Below are positions 29,810 to 39,999 of a DNA stretch of 64,000 nucleotides, one piece after another (within the stretch, counting starts at the first letter, position 1; each line of letters opens with the position of its first letter). This stretch comes from Azorinus chamasolen (taxonomy: Eukaryota; Mollusca; Bivalvia; Cardiida; Solecurtidae): assembly GCA_963576725.1 (NCBI GenBank), contig OY755241.1:76990701-77054700 (forward strand), in the 5' to 3' direction. The notes under the pieces were generated by a model. That model ran no database searches. It had not been told where the DNA came from and saw only the letters and a list, made by a program, of their open reading frames with translations. The translations under genes and the position numbers were made by a program.

Positions 29810-30455
29810 ATGCACATGCCTACCGATGCACATACATACTGATAGACTTATCTACTGATACACCTACCTACTGATACAGATATCTACTGATATATTTTCC
29901 TACTGATACACTTACCTGCTCATACACATACCTGCTACACGTACATACTGATACACATGTTTGCTGATACACTTTCCTACTGATACACATGCCTACTGAT
30001 GCACATACCTACCAATACACTTTCCTACTGATACACATGCCTACTGATGCACATACCTACCAATACACTTTCCTACTGATACACATGCCTACTGATACAG
30101 ATATCTACTGATATATTTTCCTACTGATACACTTACCTGCTGGTACACATACCTGCTGATACACGTACATACCGACACACATATTTGCTGATACACTTTC
30201 CTACTGATACACATGCCTACTGATGCACATACCTACCAATACACTTTCCTACTGATACACATGCCTACTGATGCACATACCTACCAATACACTTTCCTAC
30301 TGATACACATACCTACTGATGCACATACCTACTGATAAACATACCTATTGATAAACATACATATTGATAAAAATACCTATTAATACTGATACACATTCCT
30401 ACTGATACACATACCTTCTGATACACATACCCGGTGATACACATACTGACTGATT
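29810..30455. repeat. CCTACTGATACACATA minisatellite, second array
   Basis: About 35 units of 16-20 bp. A higher-order block of about 40 bp (CTACTGATGCACATACCTAC, CAATACACTTTCCTACTGAT) is repeated at 29990-30300. Same family as 21475-22010. Confidence 0.85.
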
Positions 30456-30733
30456 GATCAAACATTTGCAGTTCTGTTACAATGGTGACCCGTAGATCAA
30501 ACATCTATTGACTATTGCAGAACCTCTGTACTGCAGCAACTGGATAAATTAACATGTTTACATTTTGCATTATGGAAATGCATTGGACCGTTTCTGTATA
30601 GCAGACCTCCTGCATTATTACGTTGCCATCTGTCTGAATCTAAACCTGATGAAAATTCATGAAAGAAGTGATGCCATTATGGTTATTAACTGATTGCAAT
30701 GGCATATGGAAACAGGATTGGTTAGTCATTGCA

Positions 30734-32562
30734 AACAAGAGTACCGCATACGGTACATAATACGCCCACTTGCAAACTTTCTGATTCAACATGCCTTATA
30801 AGTGTTGACATTTTCAAATCTGTGCTTCAGATCTTGATTTCAATATTAAGGTGATACTATTTTTAAAAAAATTGAAGTCAATATCTTTTTTAAAAAAAAA
30901 ACAAGATGTGTTTGTGAAACACTATGCCCCCTCATATATTTGACCTCTGACCTTGAAGGATGACCTTGACCTTGACATGTCACCCCTTAAAATGTGCAGC
31001 CTCATGAGATACAAAAGCATGCCAAATATCAATTCTCTATCTCTACTGGTCCAAAAGTTATGGCCAATGTTAAAGTCGGCGATTTGACCCATATCTTTTG
31101 ACCTCTGACCTTGAAGGATGACCTTGACCTTGACACGTCACCCCTCAAAATGTGCGGCTTTATGAGAAACATATGCATACCAAATATCAAGTCTCCATCT
31201 ATACTGGCTCAAAAGTTATGACCAATGTTAAAGTTGCTGACAAACAAACAGACAAACAAACAGACAGGGCAAAAACAATATGCCCCCGACTATCGTCAAT
31301 GGGGGCATAAAAAGTTAAAGCTAATTCTCATATTTGCAGATTTTTGTAAAGTGCAACGGCCATAACTCTGTTAAGACAAACTGAATGAACCTCAAAATAA
31401 ATTCAGCTTCAAATTTTGTTGCTTAAAACATTAAGTTTTATTTATATGATTTTAATATTTTCCCAGAAAACAACAGACAAACTAAAAGTTGACCGACTAA
31501 CAAAGCAAGGTACAACGAAGTTCATGGACCATAACTTTAGAATGAAATGACATATCAAATCCCCCGCAATATATGTGAAATTCACATAAAGGTTTAACCA
31601 TATAAAATATTGAAGTAAATATCATTTCCAATGAAAAAGTTATGGCCATCCTCATATTAGCATACAGTTTTGCATTATTTTTTTAAGTGCAAAGGCCATA
31701 ACTCTGAAACAACAAATCAAATGATCCTCAGAATCGACTTAGCTTCAGGTCTTGATGCATTAAACATGTGTTTGAAGTTTCATTAATATCTGTCAAACAG
31801 TTTTGCCAGAAAACAGCGGACAAACTATATGCATATATTTGCATAATTTTTTAAGTAAAAGGGCAATAACTCTTAAACGAAAAATCAAATAAATCTCAAA
31901 ATTGACCCAGCATCAGATCTTAATGCATTATACATTTGTGTGAAGTTTCATTAATATCTCTCAAATAGTTTTTCAAGAAAACAGCGGACAAACTATTTGC
32001 ATTATTTTTTAAGGACAAGGGCCATAACTCTGAAACTACAAATCAAATGATCCTCAGAGTCAATTCAGTTTCAGATCTTGATGCATTTAACATTTGTGTG
32101 AAGTTTCATTAATATCTGTAAAATAGTTTTCCCAGAAAACAGCGGACAAACTATTTGCATGTATTTGCATTATTTGTTAAGTAAAAGGGCCATAACTCCG
32201 AAACGACAAATCAAATGAACCTCAGAATCGACTCAGCTTCAAATTTTGATGCATTATACATTTGGGTGAAGTTTCATCAATATCTATCAAACAGTTTTCC
32301 CAGAAAACAGTGGACAAACTATTTGCATATTTTTTAAGAACAAGGGCCATAACTCTGAAATGAAAAATCAAATGAACCTCAGAATCAATCAGCTTCAGAT
32401 CTTGATGCATTAAACATTTATGTGAAGTTTCATTTATATCTGTCAAATAGTTTTCCCAGAAAACAGCGGACAAACAAAATGCTGACGGACGAACGAACGA
32501 ACGGACGGACGGACAGGGCCACGACGATATACGATCACCTTTATTAGGTGGGCGTATAAAAA
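30734..32562 (+). mobile_element. Tandem-core element with a second element nested inside
   Basis: Left end AACAAGAGTACCGCATACGG and right end GGTGGGCGTATAAAAA are identical in type to 7301-8777. Core of about six 160-bp units with GGGCCATAACTC and GAAGTTTCATTAATATCT, then GAAC/GGAC microsatellite (32485-32515). A different element interrupts it at 30899-31313. Confidence 0.75.
30899..31313 (+). mobile_element. Nested TATGCCCC-type tandem-core element
   Basis: Left end AACAAGATGTGTTTGTGAAA then CACTATGCCCC. Right end ATGCCCCCGACTATCGTCAA then TGGGGGCATAAAAA (hairpin). Two core units about 130 bp apart contain TTTGACCTCTGACCTTGAAG, then GATGACCTTGACC. A short GACAAACA microsatellite follows. 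Same terminal style as 11600-11845, so one is a cousin of the other. Confidence 0.7.
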
Positions 32563-32950
32563 TTGTAGGAACAGATCAATATAATTCCAAAAGCAAACAG
32601 AGCAGATTCTGGCGAAAGGCTATGACAGGAGCAATCTGGGTCCATGCTTATAAAGCTTTTTAGTTGAGTCCGAGTTTGTTCTCAAGCTTTTGATTGGTCA
32701 GATTTGAGTTCTCAAGCTTTTGATTAGTCAGATTCAAATCTGACCAATCAAAAACTTGAGAACGAACTCAGACTCAACTAAAAGTTTTATAAGCATGGAC
32801 CCAGATCTGGGTCTTCTGTGTTTGCAAAAGGTAAAAGTTGTCTGTATCACACTTATTCATGTGTTTGTAAAAAGAGTAGACCCATGGTATATAAGGCCTT
32901 TGTTCATATGTCATTATAAACCTAAGTTATATACTTAAAGTGTTAAATCC
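32563..32950. mobile_element. F2-like MITE with ATTGGTCAGATT palindrome
   Basis: AAAGCAAACAGAGCAGATTC and a hairpin (about 32640-32810): GAGTCCGAGTTTGTTCTCAA, GCTTTTGATTGGTCAGATT with mirrored AATCTGACCAATCAAAAAC, TTGAGAACGAACTCAGACTC. It ends TCTGGGTCTTCTGTGTTTGC. Confidence 0.6.
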
Positions 32951-33009
32951 ATGATAAATACACTGGTTTTGAGAAACCTTTGTAGAGAAGTTTTACTTTA
33001 AGAACTTAC

Positions 33010-33101
33010 CTGCTTGTTGTGGGCACAAGTCTCATTGGGTCGACTATCATGTTCCTCAGCATTCTTGGCCTTGTGGCATTTGTGATATTGTAGTTGCTGA
33101 G
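33010..33101 (-). CDS. Ly-6-type gene, exon D (first half of three-finger domain)
   Basis: Minus strand: acceptor GTACCTGCAG|CT, 92 nt, donor AAGCAG|GTAAGT. In phase with exon C it reads A QQLQYHKCHKAKNAEEHDSR, PNETCAHNKQ and continues into exon E (TCQTVV). LQYHKC stands where Ly-6 domains usually have L-x-C-Y-x-C, so the first cysteine seems to be Tyr (one-base change), or the domain lacks that disulphide. The acceptor and its first 15 coding nt are present again at 34192 and in part at 34269. Confidence 0.65.
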
Positions 33102-33165
33102 CTGCAGGTACAAAATTATGAGAACTGTCACTTCAGGTGTGAAATAAAGCAGTAAGGGAAACTAG

Positions 33166-34163
33166 AACGCTGACCAAGTCAGAAAGAGTCCCACATGATG
33201 ATCAAACTAAACTATTAACCTATAAATCTATAAACATTCTCAGCAAGTATGGTGTAGAGCATATGAGAAATGTTCAAGTTAAAGAGCAGACAAGGCTTTA
33301 TGGCAAATTTTGACTAATTCAAGGGCCATAATTCGGGTGTCACGTGCAATTTAGCTGGTAATCGAACTTAGCCAAGATGTTATAGCATTGAACATTCTCT
33401 GCAGGTTTGGTGAAGATCAGATGAAAACTATTTGAGTTAAAGAGCAGACGAGGCTAAAATGGTCAATTTTGACTGAATCAAGAACCATAACCCAGGTGTG
33501 TTACACGATTTGACTGGTAATCAAACTTGGTCAAGAATTTGCAACTCTAAACATCCTCTGCAAGTTCGGTGAAGATAAAATGAAAACTATTAGAGCGGAC
33601 AAGGCTAAAACGGACAATTTTGACTGAATCAAGGGTCATAACTAGAGGTGTCTAATAATATTTGAAGGGTAATCGAAATTAGTCAAGATTTTATACCTGT
33701 TAACATTCTCTGTAAGTTTGGTGAAAATCAGATGTAAACTGTTTGAGTTAGAGAGCGGACAAGATTAAAACGGCCAATTTTGACTGAATCATAGGCCATA
33801 ACTCAGAGGTGTCTTATGTGATTTAGATCTTAATTGAACTTGGTCAAGATTTTACACCTATAAACATTCTCCGCAAGTTTGGCAAAGATCAGGTGAAAAC
33901 TATTTGAGTTAGAGAGTGGACAAGGCTAAAATGGCAAATTTTGACTGAATCAAGGGCCATAACTCAGAGGTGTCTTATGTGATTTAGGTGGTAATCAAAA
34001 CTGGTCAAGATTTAACACCTATAAACATTCTCTGAAAGTTTGGTGAAGATCGGATGTAAACTATTTGATTTAGAGAGCGGACAAAAAAAGCGTGACAGGC
34101 TGACTGACTGACTGACAGACAAGGCGATTACTATAGGGCACCCACACCAAGGCCTGGGGCCCT
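33166..34163. mobile_element. Tandem-core element with about 158-bp units
   Basis: Six units marked by AACATTCTCTGCAAGTTTGG (33234, 33389, 33551, 33703, 33861, 34023) with AAGGGCCATAACTCAGAGG, ATTTTGACTGAATCAA and AGAGCGGACAAGGCTAAAA. Then a CTGA microsatellite (34100-34120) and an end with GATTACTATAGGGC ... GGGGCCCTAATAA. It lies just upstream (gene sense) of exon D, between two copies of that exon's acceptor. Confidence 0.7.
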
Positions 34164-34191
34164 AATAACTCTTGATAACAGTGACAGCTGC

Positions 34192-34285
34192 AACATTGTA
34201 GTTGCTGAGCTGCAGGTACAGATAAGAACTATTACTTCAGGTGTGAAATAAAGCAGTAAATGTAAATTGTTCCATAGAAGTTGCT
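34192..34285. repeat. Extra copies of the exon D 3' splice region
   Basis: TTGTAGTTGCTGAGCTGCAG and TTCAGGTGTGAAATAAAGCA from 33088-33160 recur at 34194-34262. A third GAAGTTGCTGAGCTGCAGG is at 34270. On the minus strand these are two additional CTGCAG|CTCAGCAACT acceptors. Confidence 0.8.
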
Positions 34286-34329
34286 GAGCTGCAGGATCAG
34301 TTGTGCGACAGACCCCCAGCAAAGCTATT

Positions 34330-35085
34330 GAAAAAGTGTCCTGATAACGGTAGTAAGCGGACACTTTTGTACGCACATGATTTTTGTGGTTAAAACCTAT
34401 CTACCTAGGATCGAACCCGTGCATTTGGAAGTATCGCCCAATGTCACGTGCTCCATGGTGTGTAGTATTAATGTAACACGATTGTCGCTCCACTAATCCC
34501 GATCACGAGTGAACGGGTCTGCTTAGCATGTCGTCTGGGGCTTTCTTTAACGCCGCCACTTGTATAAATGCAGACTAAACATGAACTATCTAACTGCTTA
34601 GAGCCAGCTCAGAGGCCGAATCGCTCAACATCTGATCTGATCTGATCTGATCATGTTGCACACCAGCTATACTAGTACACATGTGATACATGTATGTTGG
34701 AAACACAGGTCACGATTTACTCGTGCAGGGTACTGCTCGTGCCACTATGTGGCCGGTGGCTATTTAGAGATCAACGAGAGGCTTCTTTGTAATTTGAATT
34801 GAGTGAACCAAAGGGAAAACATGTTGTACTCATTTGTGAAATATTCATTTTTATTCATTTTTAATCAAAATTAAAATTCTACAACGTACTCTCATACAAG
34901 TAAGATACATGTACTCGTCTTACTACATGTACCAAAGTGTCTTCTTACAACCGTTATCAGGACAGTTTGTTCGCATGACCTCAGACAAGTGTCCTCGGAT
35001 ACACCTCGGACACGTGTCTTCCGTCATGCGAACAAACTGTCCTGATAACGATTGTAAGAAGACACTTTGGTAGTAAGACTCGTAC
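34330..35085. repeat. GTGTCC...GGACAC inverted repeats flanking unique DNA
   Basis: AAAGTGTCCTGATAACGG at 34335 and a large hairpin at 34925-35075: CCAAAGTGTCTTCTTACAAC, CGTTATCAGGACAGTTTGTT and CGCATGAC are mirrored by GTCATGCGAACAAACTGTCC and TGATAACGATTGTAAGAAG. About 50-bp stems, small loop with TCGGATACACCTCGG. Between them (34380-34900) is non-palindromic DNA. It may be one element with complex ends. An isolated GGTTCGATCC B-box (34407-34416, minus) hints at a tRNA-like SINE, not established. Confidence 0.6.
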
Positions 35086-35196
35086 TGTATCTATTACATA
35101 CCAAATATTACATCATCATATTCATCAAAATAGGGCCCATCGTAAGCACTCAATGACCAAACTGAAATGATAAGAAAACAAACACTGATGCTTCAT

Positions 35197-35446
35197 TTAA
35201 CCCTTTCCCTCATAAAAACATGTTTTTACACATTTGAAAACAGAGTAGACCCAGATCAGATGGATCCTATAGGAGCCATCTGGTCAGGGTCTGCTCTGTT
35301 TACTAATGGAATTTGATAGACCTGTTTCTTTACTTTCTAAAATGGCTACATTTTCCCACTTTCCGTATTTCATTATAACTATTTTGTCAATGAATATTCA
35401 GTAGATATTGAAATTTGAAATAAACATAGAACAGGGAAAGGGTTAA
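35197..35446. mobile_element. F2 MITE, complete (250 bp)
   Basis: TTAA at both ends. Left TIR TTAACCCTTTCCCTCATAAA and right ACAGGGAAAGGGTTAA. Palindrome GAAAACAGAGTAGACCCAGA, ATGGATCCTATAGGAGCC. The right TTAA is shared with another F2 piece beginning CCCTTTACTTCATAC. Confidence 0.75.
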
Positions 35447-36125
35447 CCCTTTACTTCATACAAATGCCCTTTTATGCTTTGCAAACAGAGAAGACCCAAT
35501 CAGACAGCACCTGTAGGAGTCGTCTGATCATGGTCAACTCCATTTGCATATGAAGTGATATAGGTATGATTCTACAGATTCTGGGATGGTAAAATACTCT
35601 TTGGTCAAAAGGCCATTATAAAACATCAGCTAATGAATATCTATGATGTCACTAATATCTATGATGTCATTAATATCTATGATGTCACTATTTCTTACTA
35701 CATGTTCAAGAAGATCAGATGGCTAAAAGTATATAGGAGCTGTCTGATCAAGGTCTGCTCTGTTTGCTTATGAAATTATAATAGATCGGAAGCTAGTTTC
35801 TACCAATACCAAATAATGTAAAAACTCCATACTACGAAATTTTAGCAATATTTTTTTTATGTCTTTGTAGGCTGCAGTGAGGTGGGTGCTTAATGCTACA
35901 GGATATGACTTTCACCATGCATTAAGCTGCCACCTGTCTTAAGAATCGATGATACGTATTTGAGTGTTCCAATAATCAAACTTTCACTGTATCTTGTGTA
36001 TATAAGTGTGGCATTATAAAAAATTCAGCCAATAGATATTCATGATTTCTTACATGAATTTCGAACAGGGAAACGGTATAGTAATGTTCAAATAATTATC
36101 AACCATCCCATCCAGTCACCAGACA
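35443..36125. mobile_element. F2 and F4 remnants
   Basis: GCAAACAGAGAAGACCC (35488), TATCTATGATGTCA repeated three times (35638-35690), a half palindrome AGGAGCTGTCTGATCAAGG (35740), and an F4 core (GAGGTGGGTGCTTAATGC ... GCATTAAGCTGCCACCTG) at 35880-35940. Confidence 0.5.
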
Positions 36126-36361
36126 AACCTAACCATTTCCTTCATAAATATGCCTTTCTATGCCTCTGTAAAAGTCATTTCTTGAAACCATTGTGATAAA
36201 TAAAGCATTTGCTCCATAGGAGCAAATGCTCTATTTATCACAATGGTTTCAAAACTACACAATTCTAACATGTTTCTTTTCTCTAGTAAAACGCTCCCTT
36301 TCGGTAGATTTATTCAAACAGCAGGTTGGGTCTAAAAATAGCCTATGAGGGAAAGGGTTAA
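36125..36361. mobile_element. F1 MITE
   Basis: ACCATTTCCTTCATAAATAT to GAGGGAAAGGGTTAA. The palindrome centre reads GCTCCATAGGAGC (TA lost). The right TTAA (36358-36361) is the left TTAA of the next F2 copy. Confidence 0.7.
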
Positions 36362-36575
36362 CCATTTACTACGAATATCCATGTAAGAAATAATGACATC
36401 ATCAATATCAAATTTTATAATAGCATTATGAACATTGACATTGTAGAATATCATAATTATGTTATAACCAAACAGAGCAGACCAAGATCTGCTGTATCTT
36501 ACAATATTCTTCTGATCAGGGTCTACTCTGTTTGCAAAAACATTAAAAGCATATTCATGGAATAAAGGGTTAAAT
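36358..36575. mobile_element. F2 MITE
   Basis: Inverted F2: TCCATGTAAGAAATAATGAC, ACCAAACAGAGCAGACC, TCTGATCAGGGTCTACTCTG, and the terminus GGAATAAAGGGTTAA (about 36556-36571). Confidence 0.65.
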
Positions 36576-36678
36576 ACTTATGGAGTTGCAATGTAAATAA
36601 ACAAAATGTGTGACAGAGTGATGAACTGATGGGGGGGGGACGTTCTAACAAAAGGCACTTGATTGCCTTTTTTTTCGT

Positions 36679-36872
36679 TTAACCCTTTCCTCCATAAATA
36701 CGCCTTTCTACACCTCTGTAATAGTCACTTCTTGAAACCATTGTGATAATTAAAGCAATGGTTCCTATACTACACAATTATAACATTTTCCTTTTCTCTA
36801 GTAAATGTTCCTTTTCGGTAGATTCATTCAAAGAGATTGGATCTAAAAATAGCCTATGTAGGAAAGGGTTAA
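36679..36872. mobile_element. F1 MITE with deleted palindrome centre
   Basis: TTAACCCTTTCCTCCATAAA ... GGAAAGGGTTAA with TTAA at both ends. The centre has collapsed to CCATTGTGATAATTAAAGCA, ATGGTTCC, losing about 40 bp around the dyad, as expected from hairpin deletion. Confidence 0.75.
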
Positions 36873-37080
36873 TCCTTTACTCCACAAATATATTCATGTC
36901 CAAAATAATGAATGTATGAATTTTACTTGGCAGATTGTTAATTATACTTGGCAGATTGTTTTGTAATGGCATGAGCAAAGATATTTTACATGACAGAAGC
37001 TGCAGAAATAGTTCTATGATATTCTAATAACAAACAACGCTGCTAGACTAATCAGAGGGCTCCTACCAGAGTAAAGGGAA
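36869..37080. mobile_element. F2 remnant
   Basis: Shares the TTAA at 36869. Has TCCTTTACTCCACAAATA and a duplicated 22-bp segment around ACTTGGCAGATTGTTA, then a decayed palindrome (ACAAACAACGCTGC, GAGGGCTCCTACC). Confidence 0.5.
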
Positions 37081-37119
37081 AAAGGTCTTTTTAAATCATC
37101 TTTTGATCTTAAAGCAACA

Positions 37120-37346
37120 TTAACCCTTTCCTCCATAACTATGCCTATGCCTCTGTAAAAATCACCTGTTGTAACCATTGTGATAAATAGAGCAGTTGCT
37201 CCTATAGGAGCAAATGCTCTATTTATCACAATGGTTTCAAACTACAAAAATTCTAAAAAAAATCCTTTTCTCTAGTTAATGCTCCTTTTTGGTAGATTTA
37301 TTCAATGTGGTTGGATCTTAAAATAGCCCATGAGGGAATGGGTTAA
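37120..37346. mobile_element. F1 MITE, complete (227 bp)
   Basis: TTAA at 37120-37123 and 37343-37346, with the full central dyad TTGCTCCTATAGGAGCAAAT. Termini CCCTTTCCTCCATAACTA and CCATGAGGGAATGGG. Confidence 0.8.
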
Positions 37347-37349
37347 TAC

Positions 37350-38080
37350 CTGTTTGTCACCTTAGATATACAGACATATTGACAGAGTGACAAGGGTAAA
37401 CCTTTTATCTCCTATAACTTACTTATGCAGGAAACCATACCCACTTACATGTATATAAATCTACGAATATTGATTGACTGAATTTCTGAGAGTGCCAACA
37501 AAGAAACATTTCTGTAAAATTAAGCCTCTAGTTTCTGTCAAAAACTGTTTTTACTGTTTGGAGTTTTCACTAAAACCACATAAGGTGAATGAATCCCACT
37601 TATATTTGTAGGAAATTGATAGAGGGTCACACATTGAACATTTACTGTTTATTTTGAAATCAAATTAGTGGTTTAAATTTTGACAAAAATATCTTTTAAA
37701 ATTTTGTCATGGTTGGCATGGCAACCAGAATTCTTCATGGATGATATTTATTTCAAGTACATGCAATCTGAAATATAGCCTTCTAAGAAAAGTTTCTGTG
37801 AGTTTAGGTGAATTTGTCTGAGTAGGTTAGGGAGGGGAGATTCTTTAAATAAACAGTTGTCAATTATGGACAATGCAAGTGCATACCACAGGATCGATAA
37901 TGCACACAGGATCATACTACTAGCTCATCTTGCTACTATGTGCCAGGTGAGCTAAAAAGGCAACCCTGATATACTCATTTAGGTAGCTGAACAGTCCATA
38001 ACTCTAGCCAGCCAGGTAGGTCATTGCCCTGGCCCATTTTCAACAGTCATATACCATAATCAAAGACTGATTATTTATTT
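37350..38080. other. Intron C-D, mostly unique
   Basis: AT-rich, no exon. A short AGCTCATCTTGCTACTATGT / CCAGGTGAGCT near-palindrome at 37921-37955 resembles a word common in bivalve repeats. Confidence 0.4.
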
Positions 38081-38083
38081 TAC

Positions 38084-38186
38084 CAGCATATTCCAGGTTA
38101 CTGAGACCGGTGTCCACCTTGGCTTTACAAACAAGATTGGTGTTGTCCTCTATGGCGGAGAGTTCTTGTATCATGACCAAAGCATG
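38084..38186 (-). CDS. Ly-6-type gene, exon C
   Basis: Minus strand: acceptor ACTGCCGCCCTCAG|CAT, 34 codons plus 1, donor ATGCTG|GTAAAATA. It encodes HALVMIQELSAIEDNTNLVC, KAKVDTGLSNLEYA and joins exon D in phase 1. One cysteine. It starts in phase 0, whereas the nearest exon upstream (A) ends in phase 2, so another exon should lie between 38.2 and 45.4 kb. The function of this piece is unknown. Confidence 0.45.
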
Positions 38187-38639
38187 CTGAGGGCGGCAGT
38201 GTCATGTGGCATCCTTCACACACTTTATTCCTTTATAAGCATTCCTGTTTTAGAAAAACCAGAAAACACATAAACCTCTTTGCAGCAATCATTACAAGAA
38301 TAGGGTTTTTAATTTTTAAATCTTTGGCTGTCACATATTGTAGTCAGTTATTTTTTTATCTGCTTCAATTTTATCCCTTACAATGCCGGAAACAAGCTAC
38401 TAATGTCATTTGCAAACAGTGAAGACCCAGATGAGAGGGCTCCAAGAGGAGCAATGTTTGTCATATTACACTTTTCTGCAGAAAAATCCCTAAATATTCA
38501 CCAAAAGCTTGACCTGTTTGAATTTTGGAATAGATTGTTTGAAAATTCTGCATTGTAAGGCTTAACTGCCTGAATTACTGTAAGTATTCTAACACTGAGG
38601 TCTACCCTCTCCATGTGTCTGTGCATAAAAAATTCTTCA

Positions 38640-39040
38640 AATCAACCAGATTATTATTCAAGAAGAGTTCATGAACACTTCATGAATTAAAATTCATATA
38701 ATAATCATTAAACTTCAACTTCATAAAGAGTTCAAGAAGAAAAAATCATTTCACTTTTAATGAATAAATCATGTTTTTTTTGCTATAAAAACTATTGTGC
38801 CATTTTATCTTCACTTCTTTTTCATGAAGAATTCAAGAGTAAAACTTCACTTCTTTTTCAAGAAGAATTCAAGAGTAAAACTTCACTTCTTTTTCATGAA
38901 GAATTCATTAACAATCGCTCATTAAAACTTCATAACATATGTGACTTTTAAGCTGTTATATCTTCATGAAGAATTCATTAACAATCACTCATTAAAACTT
39001 CATAAAATATGTGACTGTTAAATTAATGATTAAACCGAGA
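38640..39040. repeat. TTCATGAAGAATTC-rich repeat
   Basis: Three direct units of 35-36 bp (ACTTCACTTCTTTTTCA, TGAAGAATTCAAGAGTAAA) at 38810-38900 and a 60-bp unit (TTCATGAAGAATTCATTAAC ... CATAACATATGTGACT) duplicated at 38893-38950 and 38963-39020. The inverted vocabulary (ATGAAGTTTTC, TTCATGAA) recurs at 42850-43195. Confidence 0.7.
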
Positions 39041-39999
39041 GGCAGCATGTCACTTCTAAAGGCATAAATTTTCCATTGTCTGTCTATCCATCACACTCTT
39101 TTTAGCTGTCATTTTGGTGGTTATCTTCATAGAGCTTTTAAATTTCACATGTCTTCCTTTCAATGCGTGCGATAATTTTTCAGTTATTCCCCTTTTGTTG
39201 GCGGCATGTGACTCGTGTTCTGTGAACTCCTCTGCCAGTCCGGATATGTTCATTTACAGTTTCACCCTCTGTATCCATCAAACTATCCTTTACATTCACT
39301 GGACTCCTTTGAATGACTAAATCATTGTTTGCAAATCAAACAATGAGTATGCTGTGCTTAGTTGAGCTATATCTCCTACTTACATGCCAATATTCAGGGA
39401 TAATCAATTCTTTTGTACACACACACACACACCAGAGACATATACATACACAATGTATGTATATCTCTCTTCACACACAAGCCTTTTAATTTTTGTATTA
39501 ATCGGAAAAATGAAAATTCAAATTGAGACAAATTTATTAGAAACTGACAAAAATTGGATATGGGTACTTCATGCTGCTCACTACACATTTCATTGAGAAC
39601 GTTGATAGATAACAGCAATCATGAATGTATAAAGCCAGTACAAAGTACAAACCCAGTTACAGCAAATTTTTCATGATCTAAGAAAATATAGCAAACGCAA
39701 CCACCGAAAACTTGCTAAAACTGATGAATTTGTAATCATGAAATATAATTCTATTAGATACTAAACGCTTATAAGTGGATGTTTCTTGTTTTTAAATGAT
39801 TCAGATGGATTTTGATTCTACTAGTATTTTAAACCGGAACAATGCATATGTCGCATTTGCCCTGGGTCCTGGGGTCAAAATTTAAAGAGTAATATGACTT
39901 ACTAGCAATTATAATTGGCGAGTACTAGCTTCCAGCGAATTCCCTTATGGTTTGTTGTCAACTAAGTTGCTGTCCAACGCCGAATTCCTAAACAGTTAA

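Noticed and set aside
34370..34500. tRNA gene or tRNA-derived SINE on the minus strand
   Set aside because: A good B box (GGTTCGATCC) is present, but the A box is poor and no cloverleaf could be drawn by eye.
39053..39320. Overlapping frames on both strands in intron A-C
   Set aside because: No splice borders in phase with exons A and C and no recognisable domain; not called as the missing exon.
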